Source: Lentisphaera profundi (GTDB lineage Bacteria > Verrucomicrobiota > Lentisphaeria > Lentisphaerales > Lentisphaeraceae). From it: a stretch of 64,000 bases of DNA. Position 1 is the first letter of the stretch. Each line of letters starts with the position of its first letter. The stretch spans positions 2,170,001 through 2,234,000 of the forward strand of contig NZ_CP117811.1 in NCBI RefSeq assembly GCF_028728065.1, written 5' to 3'. Below, in pieces: positions 44,558 to 56,242 of this stretch. The notes under the pieces were generated by a model that was given only the letters and a program-made list of their open reading frames with translations, did not search any database and was not told the DNA's origin. The position numbers were made by a program, and so were the translations under genes.

Positions 44558-46693
44558 CACATCACTACCTATACACCAACGTTTCTTAGCGATTTCCGCA
44601 CCTTTACCTAAGATCCAATAATCATAATTCTTCTCTTCAAAACCATTGATTTCTTTGACTTTCAGCCATTGATTCAGGTAACTTAAAAAGTCGGCATCTC
44701 TCTCTGCTACTGCCGCTGCTAATCCATAACGAAATACACTGGGCCGGGGGATCACAACGCTATAGCCGGGATGATACAGCGTCCAAGCACTTCCTGCTTC
44801 TGCAGAAATCAAGAGAGCATCAAAATCATTTTTTTCAGTAAAGTATTCTTTATCGCTATTTATAAATTCAAGCTTCAAATGAGGCGCTCGTTCCTTAATT
44901 ATTTCCACAAAGGGGTTGTCATCCAAAACCGCTATCTTATAAACATTGTTCAGACGATTTTCCTTGCTCGACAATTCTTTTTTCATGTGATCCTTCGTTA
45001 TCAGAGCCAAATTTACGGTCATTACAGGTTCTGAAAAACGCACCTCATTTAGTAAACTAGGTGAAAACGGTAAGCCTGAGGTCGCTATATCAATCGTCCC
45101 ATCAGCTAAAAGCGCCGCCATATTATCCCGTTCAAAAGGGATGAATGCTATCTTACAATTCATATTTCTAGCTAACTCATGGGCATACTGAATATCAAAT
45201 CCCTGAACTTCACCCGCATTATTTAAATAAGTAAAAGGTAAATTCGATTTGCGATAACCTATGCGAATAATCCCTCTTTCCATCACTCGTGTCTTGAGGT
45301 CCTTGGTAGTATTTTTTTCTAAATCAGGGATTTCTGTATATACCTTATGGTCAACTTTATTCACCACTTTTAAACGGCTAAGAACTTCTCTTTTATCTTC
45401 TACATTTTTAATTGTAGCCGCAAAATAGAATTTCATTCCTACGAAAGCTAACAAGGTCATAAGTAAAGCGGGAATATTCGCTTTAAAAAGCTGCATCGGA
45501 GTGATTTTAAATCCCTCGGTCATAAAGCGAATCGAGATCAAGGTAAGTGAAACCAGATGAACTGATGCCAAGAGAATACCAAAGCGGCCCGTTACGATTC
45601 CTGCTAACATAAAGAGTTGATACATATCTTCCGGAATTTCATAACTATTAAGTAAAAAGGGAATTGTTAGACTCTTCGCTCCAAAACTACTGAGTAAGCC
45701 CGAAATCGCAAAGGAGGGGTAACTTGTAATGGGCACCTCAGAATTCACAAACCATCCGGCAAATAAAACAAAGAGTAAACTCATCACTTTTGCAAGATTT
45801 GGAAAGTTAAAAGAGATGGGAATTATAATATCGGCGAGCTCTTCATTCGTATCATTGAGGCGGCCATTCATCTCCATAATTTTTTTTGAACTCTCTGCAA
45901 GCATTGGAAGTACAATAAATAAATTATTTAGTGTAAACGCCGCAATTAAAGGATCTTTAATACACATGAGGATATCTTTGTACTTATAGCCCGTGATTGC
46001 ACTAATCAATGCTGGTAAGATAACAAAAGTTAGTAGTAAACAACTAACGACATAGGTAATAATAAATACCTGTAGTCGCTGTAATTCGTCGGGAGATATA
46101 GTCCCGGCTGCATTTGCGGTAATCGCAAATACCCCCACAGGAGATAAACTGACCAGCTTTTTTGTGATTTTGGAAATCGCATCATTAAGGGTTACTAAAT
46201 TATTCATCAAATGCTTTTTCGGTTCGATGGTAATTAAGGCAACACCAAGTGCCATACTAAATATAACTACGGCAGGAACTGCGGATATAGCCAGAGAATG
46301 AAAAGGGTTTGAAGGTATATAGAGATCATAGTAATTGACTGCCGCCGGCATCGTCACTGAGCTCGCTTGAAAAAAATGAGCATTTTTCAATTCTGGAAAT
46401 ACCAGAGGTACACATAATAATAGCGCTATAGCTAATGCCCATAAAGCAATAACTACCACACCACCACGTATAGCAAGATTCTTGGCCTGATCGAGCGAAA
46501 GACTGCCTAAACCCTTGATCATTGAAATAGTGATATAAGGCAAAATCGTCATCTGCATGATTTTAATAAAGGCGTAACCTACATGAGACATCCACGCACA
46601 TTTTTCACCAAAAAATAAACCGACTACTACACCTAAACCAAGACCTATCAAAATCTTGCTTGACAAAGACATTTTCTTTCTTTCTTTCTTCAT
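44543..46693 (-). CDS. dicarboxylate symporter (DAACS) fused to an SBP_bac_3 domain
   Basis: About 716 residues. The first roughly 425 are a sodium/proton:dicarboxylate symporter with eight helices and re-entrant loops (KIMQMTILPYITISMIKGLG, and the late GIVTGRFGILLASVHLVSL). From about 440 comes a periplasmic type 3 solute-binding domain (IIRIGYRKSNLPFTYLNNAG, GFDIQYAHELAR, VRFSEPVMTVNLALI). The start at 46693 is chosen because GGAA lies six bases upstream; in-frame TTG and ATG codons at 46705 and 46699 also exist. The binding domain may feed the transporter or sense substrate. A terminator abuts its 5' end. Confidence 0.88.
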   Translation of the reverse strand: MKKERKKMSLSSKILIGLGLGVVVGLFFGEKCAWMSHVGYAFIKIMQMTILPYITISMIKGLGSLSLDQAKNLAIRGGVVVIALWALAIALLLCVPLVFPELKNAHFFQASSVTMPAAVNYYDLYIPSNPFHSLAISAVPAVVIFSMALGVALITIEPKKHLMNNLVTLNDAISKITKKLVSLSPVGVFAITANAAGTISPDELQRLQVFIITYVVSCLLLTFVILPALISAITGYKYKDILMCIKDPLIAAFTLNNLFIVLPMLAESSKKIMEMNGRLNDTNEELADIIIPISFNFPNLAKVMSLLFVLFAGWFVNSEVPITSYPSFAISGLLSSFGAKSLTIPFLLNSYEIPEDMYQLFMLAGIVTGRFGILLASVHLVSLTLISIRFMTEGFKITPMQLFKANIPALLMTLLAFVGMKFYFAATIKNVEDKREVLSRLKVVNKVDHKVYTEIPDLEKNTTKDLKTRVMERGIIRIGYRKSNLPFTYLNNAGEVQGFDIQYAHELARNMNCKIAFIPFERDNMAALLADGTIDIATSGLPFSPSLLNEVRFSEPVMTVNLALITKDHMKKELSSKENRLNNVYKIAVLDDNPFVEIIKERAPHLKLEFINSDKEYFTEKNDFDALLISAEAGSAWTLYHPGYSVVIPRPSVFRYGLAAAVAERDADFLSYLNQWLKVKEINGFEEKNYDYWILGKGAEIAKKRWCIGSDVLKLW

Positions 46694-46703
46694 ATTCATT
46701 TCC

Positions 46704-46735
46704 AAAAAACATTGCGCTAAATAAATTTAGCGCAA
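46704..46735 (-). terminator. rho-independent terminator after thiC
   Basis: Perfect 10-bp stem TTGCGCTAAA/TTTAGCGCAA with a four-base loop, then six T on the minus strand. It lies 11 bases past the thiC stop, and its T-run touches the Shine-Dalgarno of the next gene. Confidence 0.9.
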
Positions 46736-46746
46736 TTTCTTTCTAG

Positions 46747-48609
<1,863 letters not shown>

Positions 48610-48668
48610 TTAATTTAATAAATCTGCGTCAAAATAAGTTTTTTTTAGACTTATTCCACAGTTAGAAC

Positions 48669-48696
48669 AAAAAAAGACCCGGACTAATTCCGGGCC
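48669..48696 (-). terminator. rho-independent terminator after the LamG-like gene
   Basis: GGCCCGGA/TCCGGGTC stem (one wobble) with a short loop, then seven T on the minus strand. It separates the LamG-like gene from thiC. Confidence 0.88.
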
Positions 48697-48722
48697 TTTA
48701 AAAATGAGTCTTTATCGAAAAC

Positions 48723-49682
48723 TTAAAAACTTGAAGTTTTTATATCACTATCTATCAAATATGACTTAATTTTGACATTATCAATTGCCATCTGTAAACC
48801 TGATTTTTCAGGAGAAAAAGTAATAAACTCACCTGACTTTCTACGAAAACCGTTTTGTAAAGTTTTTGATTCATCAGTAGTCATCATCACTTTGCCATTA
48901 AACAAAACTACATACTTCCCCGAAAAACTATTCCATGAAATCACAATATGATTCCAAGCACCATCCTTAAAGGCATCCGTATTCATCTTCTTATCACACA
49001 AAAAATCAAAGTTTTGAACTTCATAAGAACCTGATTTCTTCAAATCTTTCAACTCTTGTTCAGCTTCGACTACATAGCGCTCTTTCAAAGCTTTATCGAC
49101 TTCGACTTTTTCAGTATCACTTAGGGGACGATCATTTATAATATTGTAACGCTTGCGGTACATAAGTTCTTGCTCTTTAAGATCCGCTTCAAAATTCTTA
49201 GTTTTTTCTTCAATGACCTTCTCTACCGTTGGTAAGTCTGCTACAAAAGTAGTCGCACCACGCAAACTAAAACGACCATATTTATTTAAAACTAAAGATA
49301 TAAAAGATTCCTTACCTCGTTCTTCTGCAATCACCGCTTCCTTACCTTTAATACCAAAAGAATCCTCTGTTGCTTTAAGCCAAAACCCGACACTACTTAC
49401 ATTTGGGTTATAAAACTTCTGTCCTACACGAAGAAGTCCTTCGGTACGCCCTTTTCCTTCACTTAAGTTTAAAGCATAACCTTCTTTACCAGCTATAAAA
49501 CTGACTACGCCTTTTGTGTAAAAGCTAGATATTTCTCCCTCGGGAGCAATAACCTGAGAGCTATAACGACTCACCTGTTTAACTGCGGCTGTATTAAAAT
49601 TCTGGTGGTAGCTACTATCGTCGGCAAGTAGGCTCGACGCACTCGTTAATACTAGTGCACCTAAAAATAATCTATGTTTCAT
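48723..49682 (-). CDS. secreted LamG/ConA-like protein with an inserted helical segment
   Basis: 319 residues. A Sec signal (MKHRLFLGALVLTSASSLLA) precedes a jelly-roll of the laminin-G/concanavalin type: FNTAAV..., GKEGYALNLSEGKGR, SVGFWLKATEDSF and, near the end, WNHIVISWNSFSGKYVVLFN. A charged helical segment of about 70 residues (VEKVIEEKTKNFEADLKEQE ... EAEQELKDLKKS) is inserted in the middle, unlike standard LamG. GAGGAG precedes the start. Surface or periplasmic glycan binding is inferred. Confidence 0.72.
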   Translation of the reverse strand: MKHRLFLGALVLTSASSLLADDSSYHQNFNTAAVKQVSRYSSQVIAPEGEISSFYTKGVVSFIAGKEGYALNLSEGKGRTEGLLRVGQKFYNPNVSSVGFWLKATEDSFGIKGKEAVIAEERGKESFISLVLNKYGRFSLRGATTFVADLPTVEKVIEEKTKNFEADLKEQELMYRKRYNIINDRPLSDTEKVEVDKALKERYVVEAEQELKDLKKSGSYEVQNFDFLCDKKMNTDAFKDGAWNHIVISWNSFSGKYVVLFNGKVMMTTDESKTLQNGFRRKSGEFITFSPEKSGLQMAIDNVKIKSYLIDSDIKTSSF

Positions 49683-49835
49683 ATTAAAAACTCCTCATGG
49701 GTAAATATCACTAAAAAGACAGTCTTAAATTAATGATCCCACTTCCTTATGCAACCAAAAAAGCTAGCCGATCATGGCGATCAATACAAAAAACAAGCAA
49801 ATCAACAGCATTTAAGCTAAACAAGTACTCGTGAC

Positions 49836-50591
49836 TTATATCTTACATTCATTTGCTAAAGCAGTAAAAAGCTCTGTTAATGATGCACAGTCAGCTTGCT
49901 GCAAAACCTCTTCTTTCGTTCCACTATACATCAATGAACCTTTATGTAAGACCAATAACTTGTCACATAAATTTTCTGCCTCATCGAAATAATGCGTTGA
50001 ATACATCATCATTCGTTGCGGATTCCGCATTTTTTTTATAAACTCGGTAACCTGCAAACGCGCCACTGGATCTAAACCCGTTGTCGCTTCATCTAAAATC
50101 AATAAATCAGGCCCATGAATCAGCGCTCGGCATATATTCACTTTTTGCTTTTGTCCTGTGGAATATTTATCTGTATAACGATCAATAAAATCGGCCATCC
50201 CTAGGCGGGCAATAAACTCTTCTAATACAGTTTGTAAATTTTCTTCTTCCATGGAGCTCATACGCCCAAAAAACTCTAGCGTTTCACGTCCTGTCATGCG
50301 TTTGTATAAGCCAGTGCTACCAGATAAAAACCCAACATGATGGCGGATTTTTTCATTCAACTGCTCATCGCCCTCGGTACTATACTCTAGGCCATTCAGC
50401 GACATCTTCCCTTCGCTCGCCTTGAGTGTAGTCGCTAGAATTCGCAATAACGTGGATTTTCCCGCGCCATTCATCCCCAACAAACCTGCAGTCTCTCCTG
50501 GTTCTAGACAAAAGCTTACATTTTTTAAGGCTTGAACTTCTCCTGTTCTTGCATCTCCAAACGTTCGACTTACTTCATCAACGGATAACAT
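49836..50591 (-). CDS. ABC transporter ATP-binding protein (NatA-like)
   Basis: 251 residues with all ATPase motifs: Walker A GLLGMNGAGKST, signature STGQKQKV (LSGGQ equivalent), Walker B DLLILDEATTGLDP and the H-loop STHYFDEAENLC. The closest family is the NatA/CcmA-type export ATPase. It lies one base after rseP and is surely co-transcribed. Its permease (NatB-like) is not beside it in the window. Confidence 0.9.
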   Translation of the reverse strand: MLSVDEVSRTFGDARTGEVQALKNVSFCLEPGETAGLLGMNGAGKSTLLRILATTLKASEGKMSLNGLEYSTEGDEQLNEKIRHHVGFLSGSTGLYKRMTGRETLEFFGRMSSMEEENLQTVLEEFIARLGMADFIDRYTDKYSTGQKQKVNICRALIHGPDLLILDEATTGLDPVARLQVTEFIKKMRNPQRMMMYSTHYFDEAENLCDKLLVLHKGSLMYSGTKEEVLQQADCASLTELFTALANECKI

Positions 50592-50592
50592 A

Positions 50593-52194
50593 TCAAATAA
50601 TTATTTTTACTTGCTCAACAAGCATATGATTTTTCTGATGGACTAACTCACGCGTATCTACTTCTCTTCGCACATCATTAAATGTTGCATATAGCGCAAA
50701 GGTCATAAGTAAAAGCATAAAGACAACGTAGATCGGCTGTAGAATAGCCGCAGGAACTTTCTTACGACTTATCATTTCAATAAGTGCAATAACTATGTGA
50801 CCACCATCTAAAACGGGGAATGGCAGTAAATTGAAAATTGCCAAAGCTACATTTATCATCAAGACAAAACTCAAGCCCTCAACTATACCAGATTGGCGTA
50901 CTGTCTTATACATGCCACTAGATATCCCCACAAAGCTCGACATCATCGACATATCCACACCCGAATTAGGCGATATCAAAGCCTTTACTGTATCATAGGT
51001 ATTCTCAACAACTCGAGTAATCTGGACAACGGGATTAATTTTTAAGATGTCGAATTTCGGCTGTACGCCTAACTGCTTATAGGCGTAATTAGGAACAAAA
51101 TCTAAGTCGAGCTCTTTGTCACCACGACGTATTGCCACTTTCATAGAATCTTTTTGATGACGTGACAAAACACCCTTAAAATCAGCCAAGTCGCTTACAG
51201 GATAACCATTAACCGATAAAATCTCATCTCCTACCTCGATGCCAGCTAATGCGGCTGGATACTCAGGCACTATGCTCATCACCGTAGGGAATTCTCTAAA
51301 AACCATACCTGCCTTCGGATTATTCTTTACTTGTGGCGTGATTGTAAAAGTCTTTTCTACCCCCTGACGTTCTACTAAGAATTTAAACTCTTTTCTTTCA
51401 TCCGCATTGATAATATCGCCAATTTGATAAAAATAATTAATCGCTTCATCATCAATCGCTTTGATTACATCTCCTTCTTGTAAGCCCGCAAGCGCCGCTG
51501 CTGAACCGGGCGCAATCCCTCCCAAGGCAGCTGAATATAATGACTCACTGTCAAAACTCATGAGTCTTAGTCCTTCGTAATCCTTATTCCCCTTTGGAGT
51601 AAAAGGACCAATGACTAAACCTGTTTGATCGCCACGGTCAACTGTTAAAGTTACATCATCGCGCATGATATACTCCATCAAGGTCACCTGTTGACTAGAG
51701 GCTGGCTTATCATTGACTTCGCGTATAATATCACCAGCTTTTAAACCCTTAGTGAATTCTACCGATTCCTTCGGCACCTCTTGAACTAAAAGTCCTTCTG
51801 CAGCGGGTGAAACTGGCTTGCCCACAAAATAAATAATCGTCCCCAAAACAAGGGCAAAAAGAATATTGAATAAAGGTCCCGCCAAGGCAGTTATTATTCG
51901 ATCAATAGGCTTTGCCTCAGGCAAAACTTTACCATCTTCTGTTTGCGGCTCATTTGCGGCATCCATCTGTGGCAAGGCCACATAGCCCCCCAAGGGTAAC
52001 CAACCAATAATAAAATCTATCCCCTTCCATCGCTTTGATAGTATCCTATGACCAAAGCCAATAGAAAACTTATCTACGTGCATACCTCTCCAGAGAGCGG
52101 CTAACATGTGTCCGAGTTCATGAATAAATATACTAAAGCCGAAAAAGAACGCGACGAATAAAATGGATAAAACTCCTGCTAAGGCATCTGGCAT
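50593..52194 (-). CDS. rseP: site-2 protease RseP
   Basis: 533 residues. Zinc-binding HELGH (H25, E26, H29) is in the first helix and NLLPFPVLDGGH (Asp ligand) in a late one, bracketing at least two PDZ-like regions (VQEVPKESVEFTKGLKAGDI, GIAPGSAAALAGLQEGDVI, EYPAALAGIEVGDEILS). It cuts membrane anti-sigma factors and signal peptides in the inner membrane. The three PDZ-like segments are more than the usual two in E. coli, explaining the extra length. Divergent from rpe. Confidence 0.93.
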   Translation of the reverse strand: MPDALAGVLSILFVAFFFGFSIFIHELGHMLAALWRGMHVDKFSIGFGHRILSKRWKGIDFIIGWLPLGGYVALPQMDAANEPQTEDGKVLPEAKPIDRIITALAGPLFNILFALVLGTIIYFVGKPVSPAAEGLLVQEVPKESVEFTKGLKAGDIIREVNDKPASSQQVTLMEYIMRDDVTLTVDRGDQTGLVIGPFTPKGNKDYEGLRLMSFDSESLYSAALGGIAPGSAAALAGLQEGDVIKAIDDEAINYFYQIGDIINADERKEFKFLVERQGVEKTFTITPQVKNNPKAGMVFREFPTVMSIVPEYPAALAGIEVGDEILSVNGYPVSDLADFKGVLSRHQKDSMKVAIRRGDKELDLDFVPNYAYKQLGVQPKFDILKINPVVQITRVVENTYDTVKALISPNSGVDMSMMSSFVGISSGMYKTVRQSGIVEGLSFVLMINVALAIFNLLPFPVLDGGHIVIALIEMISRKKVPAAILQPIYVVFMLLLMTFALYATFNDVRREVDTRELVHQKNHMLVEQVKIII

Positions 52195-52295
52195 AAAACT
52201 GACCTTTTTTATAAAATGTAATTATCGTTATACAATATTTAACCTAGTATATGCTAAATAAGGCTTCTTTCAATGATTATAGGACTACTCAAATT

Positions 52296-52970
52296 ATGAA
52301 AATCTCTACCTTCGACGCTAATGAAATTATCGTTTCTCCCTCAATCCTCGCTGCGGATTTCGCAAACTTAGCTCAAGAAGTCAAGGGTGCATATGATGCT
52401 AATGCCAAATTCCTTCACCTTGACGTCATGGATGGACACTTCGTTCCTAACATCTCCTTTGGCCCTTCGGTAATTGCTAAACTACGCCCATGCTCAGAAG
52501 CTTTTTTCGATGCTCACTTAATGATTAGTCACCCACAAGAGTATATCCAAAGTTTCCATGAAGCCGGCTGTGATCACATCACTTTTCACGTGGAATCTGA
52601 CTGTAACATACAAGAAGTCATTGACCAAATTCACTCATACGGCATGAGTGCTGGACTTACTCTTAAACCTGGCACGGACATAGATAGTATCATTCCCTAT
52701 CTCGATAAAATTCAAATGGTTTTGATTATGACTGTAGAGCCAGGCTTTGGCGGCCAAAGCTTTATGCATGAGATGATGGGAAAAGTCTCTACCATTCGTG
52801 AGCATGCAAATAAAGTTAATCCTAGTCTTCATATTGAAGTTGATGGTGGGATTAACAAAGAAACCTCTAAAATAGTCCGAGCTGCGGGCGCCAATATTCT
52901 CGTCGCTGGTACAGCCTTTTTTCGTCACCCACAAGGAATGCAAGAAGCTCAAAAAGAATTAACTTCTTAA
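52296..52970 (+). CDS. rpe: ribulose-phosphate 3-epimerase
   Basis: About 224 residues of the TIM-barrel family: VSPSILAADFANL near the start, HLDVMDGHFVPNISFGP, TVEPGFGGQSFM and EVDGGINKETSKI, with the metal and catalytic Asp/His in place. It interconverts ribulose 5-phosphate and xylulose 5-phosphate. The ATG at 52296 is chosen because an upstream ATG at 52251 adds a non-conserved tail; neither has a strong RBS. Divergent from rseP. Confidence 0.95.
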   Translation: MKISTFDANEIIVSPSILAADFANLAQEVKGAYDANAKFLHLDVMDGHFVPNISFGPSVIAKLRPCSEAFFDAHLMISHPQEYIQSFHEAGCDHITFHVESDCNIQEVIDQIHSYGMSAGLTLKPGTDIDSIIPYLDKIQMVLIMTVEPGFGGQSFMHEMMGKVSTIREHANKVNPSLHIEVDGGINKETSKIVRAAGANILVAGTAFFRHPQGMQEAQKELTS

Positions 52971-52985
52971 ACTTCTCCTAAGGGA

Positions 52986-55628
52986 TTATTCCTTTACAAT
53001 GACTGGCTTATATTCGAGCCAGTCATCATCCGCTTCATTAAAAAGCTCAAAACGCTCCATCTCTCTAGCGAGGCCCTGAGGTTTATTAGGTACTACCATA
53101 GTAATACCACCGTGGATTATCGTTGATAATGTCTCCGTACTCAACTTCACCCCGAATAAACTCACATCCATACCCATTGCCGTCGCATTATAAAATATGG
53201 AATTCCTCCTCACTAGATAGCTGTATGCTGGGTCAATAAATAAACGCATCTCCACACCTGTAGAATCTGAGCTTAATTTAAAGGCCTCTATACTACCAAT
53301 CTTTATCTGCCTGTAGAAAACGGGTGCTCCAACTTTGAGACTACTTAAACGCTCACCTTTGACAACTACTCTCAAGCCTAATTGATTAATAGTTTCAGCA
53401 GGAGTTTCGGCCAATAACTCAAAATGTTTTATACTATCCTTACTCAAACCTTTAGAAAGTTTTATAAAAGCTCCCGTAACAATAGCTAATGGATTTTTGA
53501 CTTGATCAATATTAAACTCGAAATCCTCAATCCAAAATTTCGAATCCTCTGCTAGGACCTCTTTGTATTCCTCTTCTATCAAGGCATCATATTTTAGCAC
53601 GCCTCTAACTAAACTGACATGAGTGACTTGACCGATTGTCATCGTTCTATAGATGATTTTACTACCGACTTTTAAACCCGATTCTTTAAGGCTACTAAAA
53701 GTAACTGGAAGGTAATACTTCTGAGCCGCATCAGAACTTTCATACAAAGTAAACTCACTCGGCAATTGATCTTGAGTATTCTTTATCGGTGTCACATAAG
53801 AGATTCCACCTGATACGATACTTTCGACTGACCCCGTCTCAAATTTTAGACCCGTCATATCAGCTTTGATTTTAAAACCACTTAAATCATAAAATTTTGT
53901 TGAGTGGTTTATCGTATTATTGTATTTTCCGGACACATAGATTTTAACTTTGATGAGATCGCTTATTTCATCAAATTCATAGGACATTACTTTTCCTACT
54001 TTAAAGCCCTTATAAACAATCGGCGAACCTTCACTTACCGATCCTAATACTTTGCACGAAATAGTATGAAAACTCCCCCCATCATCCGTATACACCTTCT
54101 CTTTGTAATCCTTGTGGCTCCCTAGTAATTCGAAGCTTTGTTTCTTAACTTTATTATCGGAATCCTTAGTTGCCATAGCAATACCAGAATGAATCATTGA
54201 ACTCAGCGAGCCCACATTAAAGTACATACCTTTTAGGGAAATATTGCCTTCTACTGCTCCTTGAATATAAAAAGATGAGGTCTCATTCACTAAATGCTTA
54301 TATTCATCTGCAATAACAATATCAAACAATACTTGCTTGGAAATTTTCGAAATCTGAGATTTCACAAGAGTCCCAATGATTACATCATTATAAACTACAT
54401 TCACACCTTGTTTAAGGTTGTACGACTTAGCGGCATTCAAACGAATTGAAAGTCCCTCCATTACTGGTGGATTAGCATTCAACTTAAACTCATCTAGTAA
54501 CTCGGTCGATTTAGTTTTAGTTTCGAATGTAATGTAAGGACCTCTCGCTAGAGCATCTAAACCTCGTACTCCAGTTAAACCTAATCGTGGTTCAACAATC
54601 CAAAAGTAAGCATCTCTATTGGCTAAATGACGAAAATCCTCATTCAACTTTATAGAAAATGTCGTTTCATCTCTTTGAGGATAATAATAGACATTCTCAA
54701 CTACACCTGCCTGAATCCCCTTATAGTAAACAAAAGCTGATTTTTCATCGATATTATAACCGCGTTTAGAAGTCAGTAGTATCTTATCATCTGCCAAGCA
54801 CGTCCCTTCAATACTGTCGTATAAGGTAAATTCACCCTCTTTGTCTTTAAGTACTTTACTATGCTCTGGAGAACTAATAGATATACCTCCTACTATAACG
54901 GAAGCCAAAGAATCCATACTAATTCTAATCCCGGCTAAGGATGCCCTGATATCAATACCTGAAATCTTCCAAAACTTTGATTCTTCTTTAATTAAATGCT
55001 GATATTTCTCTTGAATGTGAATTGAGTACTCAACCCCTCCCTTACTTAAAACCACATTCTCAACTTCCCCAATTAGAATATCACGAAACATTACCGGTGC
55101 CCCAATCTTTAGATCAGATTCATCGGCCGTTAATACAAAACGCAGTCCGGGCTCATAGATATCAATTGGCGGAGCTGACTCCGCTTGAAAAACACGAAGA
55201 TCAGGAAGACTTACAAGTTCCGCCTTGTCTTTACTTGGGGTCATTACATCAATATACACACCACTTAAAATTGTTGATAAGCCACTGATCCTAGTGAGGC
55301 TCACCGTTGGCTCAACCTTCCAAAACAAGGTGCCTTTCTTTGCAATAACCGCAGCTTTTTTTTCTAAGATCAGTGTAGCATCTACTTTAGTCACATCATT
55401 CTTATTCACTTGTAAATCACTGATCTGTCCTATTTTTATACCATTATAAAGCAAAGGCGTTTTACCTACAGATAAACCATCTCCACTATCAAATGTAATA
55501 ACAATATCTAAACCCTTATTGTCAAAATATTTAAAAATCATTAGACCTGCAATAACCATTGCCACAATAGGGATAATCCACACCACATAAATGGGTTTTT
55601 TATTCTTTATCACTGCTTTTTGTTCCAT
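52986..55628 (-). CDS. MCE-family protein with seven MCE domains (LetB/PqiB type)
   Basis: About 880 residues: one N-terminal helix (IYVVWIIPIVAMVIAGLMIF) then seven MCE repeats, each opening with a strand such as LRFVLTADESDLKIGAPVMF, LSIRLNAAKSYNLKQGVNVV or LRVVVKGERLSSLKVGAPVF. The number and length equal E. coli LetB (YebT), whose stacked rings form a lipid tunnel across the periplasm. The ATG at 55628 has AAAGGG eight bases upstream; GTG at 55634 is possible. Coupled to two LetA-like genes upstream. Confidence 0.92.
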   Translation of the reverse strand: MEQKAVIKNKKPIYVVWIIPIVAMVIAGLMIFKYFDNKGLDIVITFDSGDGLSVGKTPLLYNGIKIGQISDLQVNKNDVTKVDATLILEKKAAVIAKKGTLFWKVEPTVSLTRISGLSTILSGVYIDVMTPSKDKAELVSLPDLRVFQAESAPPIDIYEPGLRFVLTADESDLKIGAPVMFRDILIGEVENVVLSKGGVEYSIHIQEKYQHLIKEESKFWKISGIDIRASLAGIRISMDSLASVIVGGISISSPEHSKVLKDKEGEFTLYDSIEGTCLADDKILLTSKRGYNIDEKSAFVYYKGIQAGVVENVYYYPQRDETTFSIKLNEDFRHLANRDAYFWIVEPRLGLTGVRGLDALARGPYITFETKTKSTELLDEFKLNANPPVMEGLSIRLNAAKSYNLKQGVNVVYNDVIIGTLVKSQISKISKQVLFDIVIADEYKHLVNETSSFYIQGAVEGNISLKGMYFNVGSLSSMIHSGIAMATKDSDNKVKKQSFELLGSHKDYKEKVYTDDGGSFHTISCKVLGSVSEGSPIVYKGFKVGKVMSYEFDEISDLIKVKIYVSGKYNNTINHSTKFYDLSGFKIKADMTGLKFETGSVESIVSGGISYVTPIKNTQDQLPSEFTLYESSDAAQKYYLPVTFSSLKESGLKVGSKIIYRTMTIGQVTHVSLVRGVLKYDALIEEEYKEVLAEDSKFWIEDFEFNIDQVKNPLAIVTGAFIKLSKGLSKDSIKHFELLAETPAETINQLGLRVVVKGERLSSLKVGAPVFYRQIKIGSIEAFKLSSDSTGVEMRLFIDPAYSYLVRRNSIFYNATAMGMDVSLFGVKLSTETLSTIIHGGITMVVPNKPQGLAREMERFELFNEADDDWLEYKPVIVKE

Positions 55629-55642
55629 CGTCACTACCCTTT

Positions 55643-56242
55643 TTATTTATCAAACATCAATCGTGGGTCAAATTTTTCTGATGCAATAATCGTAAAAATC
55701 ACTGCCCCACAGAAGGAAATAGCCGCTGCACCCGTTTGAATCGTGGCTAAACCTTGAAACTGTACCATTGAAACCATCAGTGCCACAACAAAAATATCCA
55801 GCATTGACCATTTTCCAATACAATGAATTATATGAAAAAGCTTCAAGCCTAATTTAGCTTTTTCTTTTTGCTTAAATGCTATAATTAGCAAAAGAAAATA
55901 AATAACTGATAGCTTGAAAATTGGAACTGCAACACTCGCAACAAAAATAATAAGACCTAAGCCATACTCTTTATGTGCCAAAAAATAAATAACTCCTTCC
56001 ATAATAGTACTTCCCTCGTCTGTGCCCATACTCGTCACCACCATCATCGGCATAAGGTTGGCAGGAATCAAAAATAATGTCGCCGCCAGAACATAGGCCC
56101 AAGTCTGTGAAATAGACGAAGGTTTTCTCTGAGAGATACTTGCTGAACAGCGCCTACATTGCACTTCCTCCAGATCATGGAGTTCCTCGCATATAAGGCA
56201 TAGCACTTTGCCCTCACTAATATCAGTCTTCCAATTCATCAT
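55643..56242 (-). CDS. PqiA/LetA-like membrane protein, second half
   Basis: About 199 residues from the ATG at 56242, which has GGAA five bases upstream. A zinc ribbon (LCLICEELHD, VQCRRCSAS: two CxxC) comes first, then four transmembrane helices of the PqiA family (WAYVLAATLFLIPANLMPMM ... IVFVALMVSM). In E. coli LetA the two modules are one protein; here the two halves are separate genes that overlap by 20 bases. The function is lipid delivery to LetB at the inner membrane. Confidence 0.85.
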   Translation of the reverse strand: MMNWKTDISEGKVLCLICEELHDLEEVQCRRCSASISQRKPSSISQTWAYVLAATLFLIPANLMPMMVVTSMGTDEGSTIMEGVIYFLAHKEYGLGLIIFVASVAVPIFKLSVIYFLLLIIAFKQKEKAKLGLKLFHIIHCIGKWSMLDIFVVALMVSMVQFQGLATIQTGAAAISFCGAVIFTIIASEKFDPRLMFDK

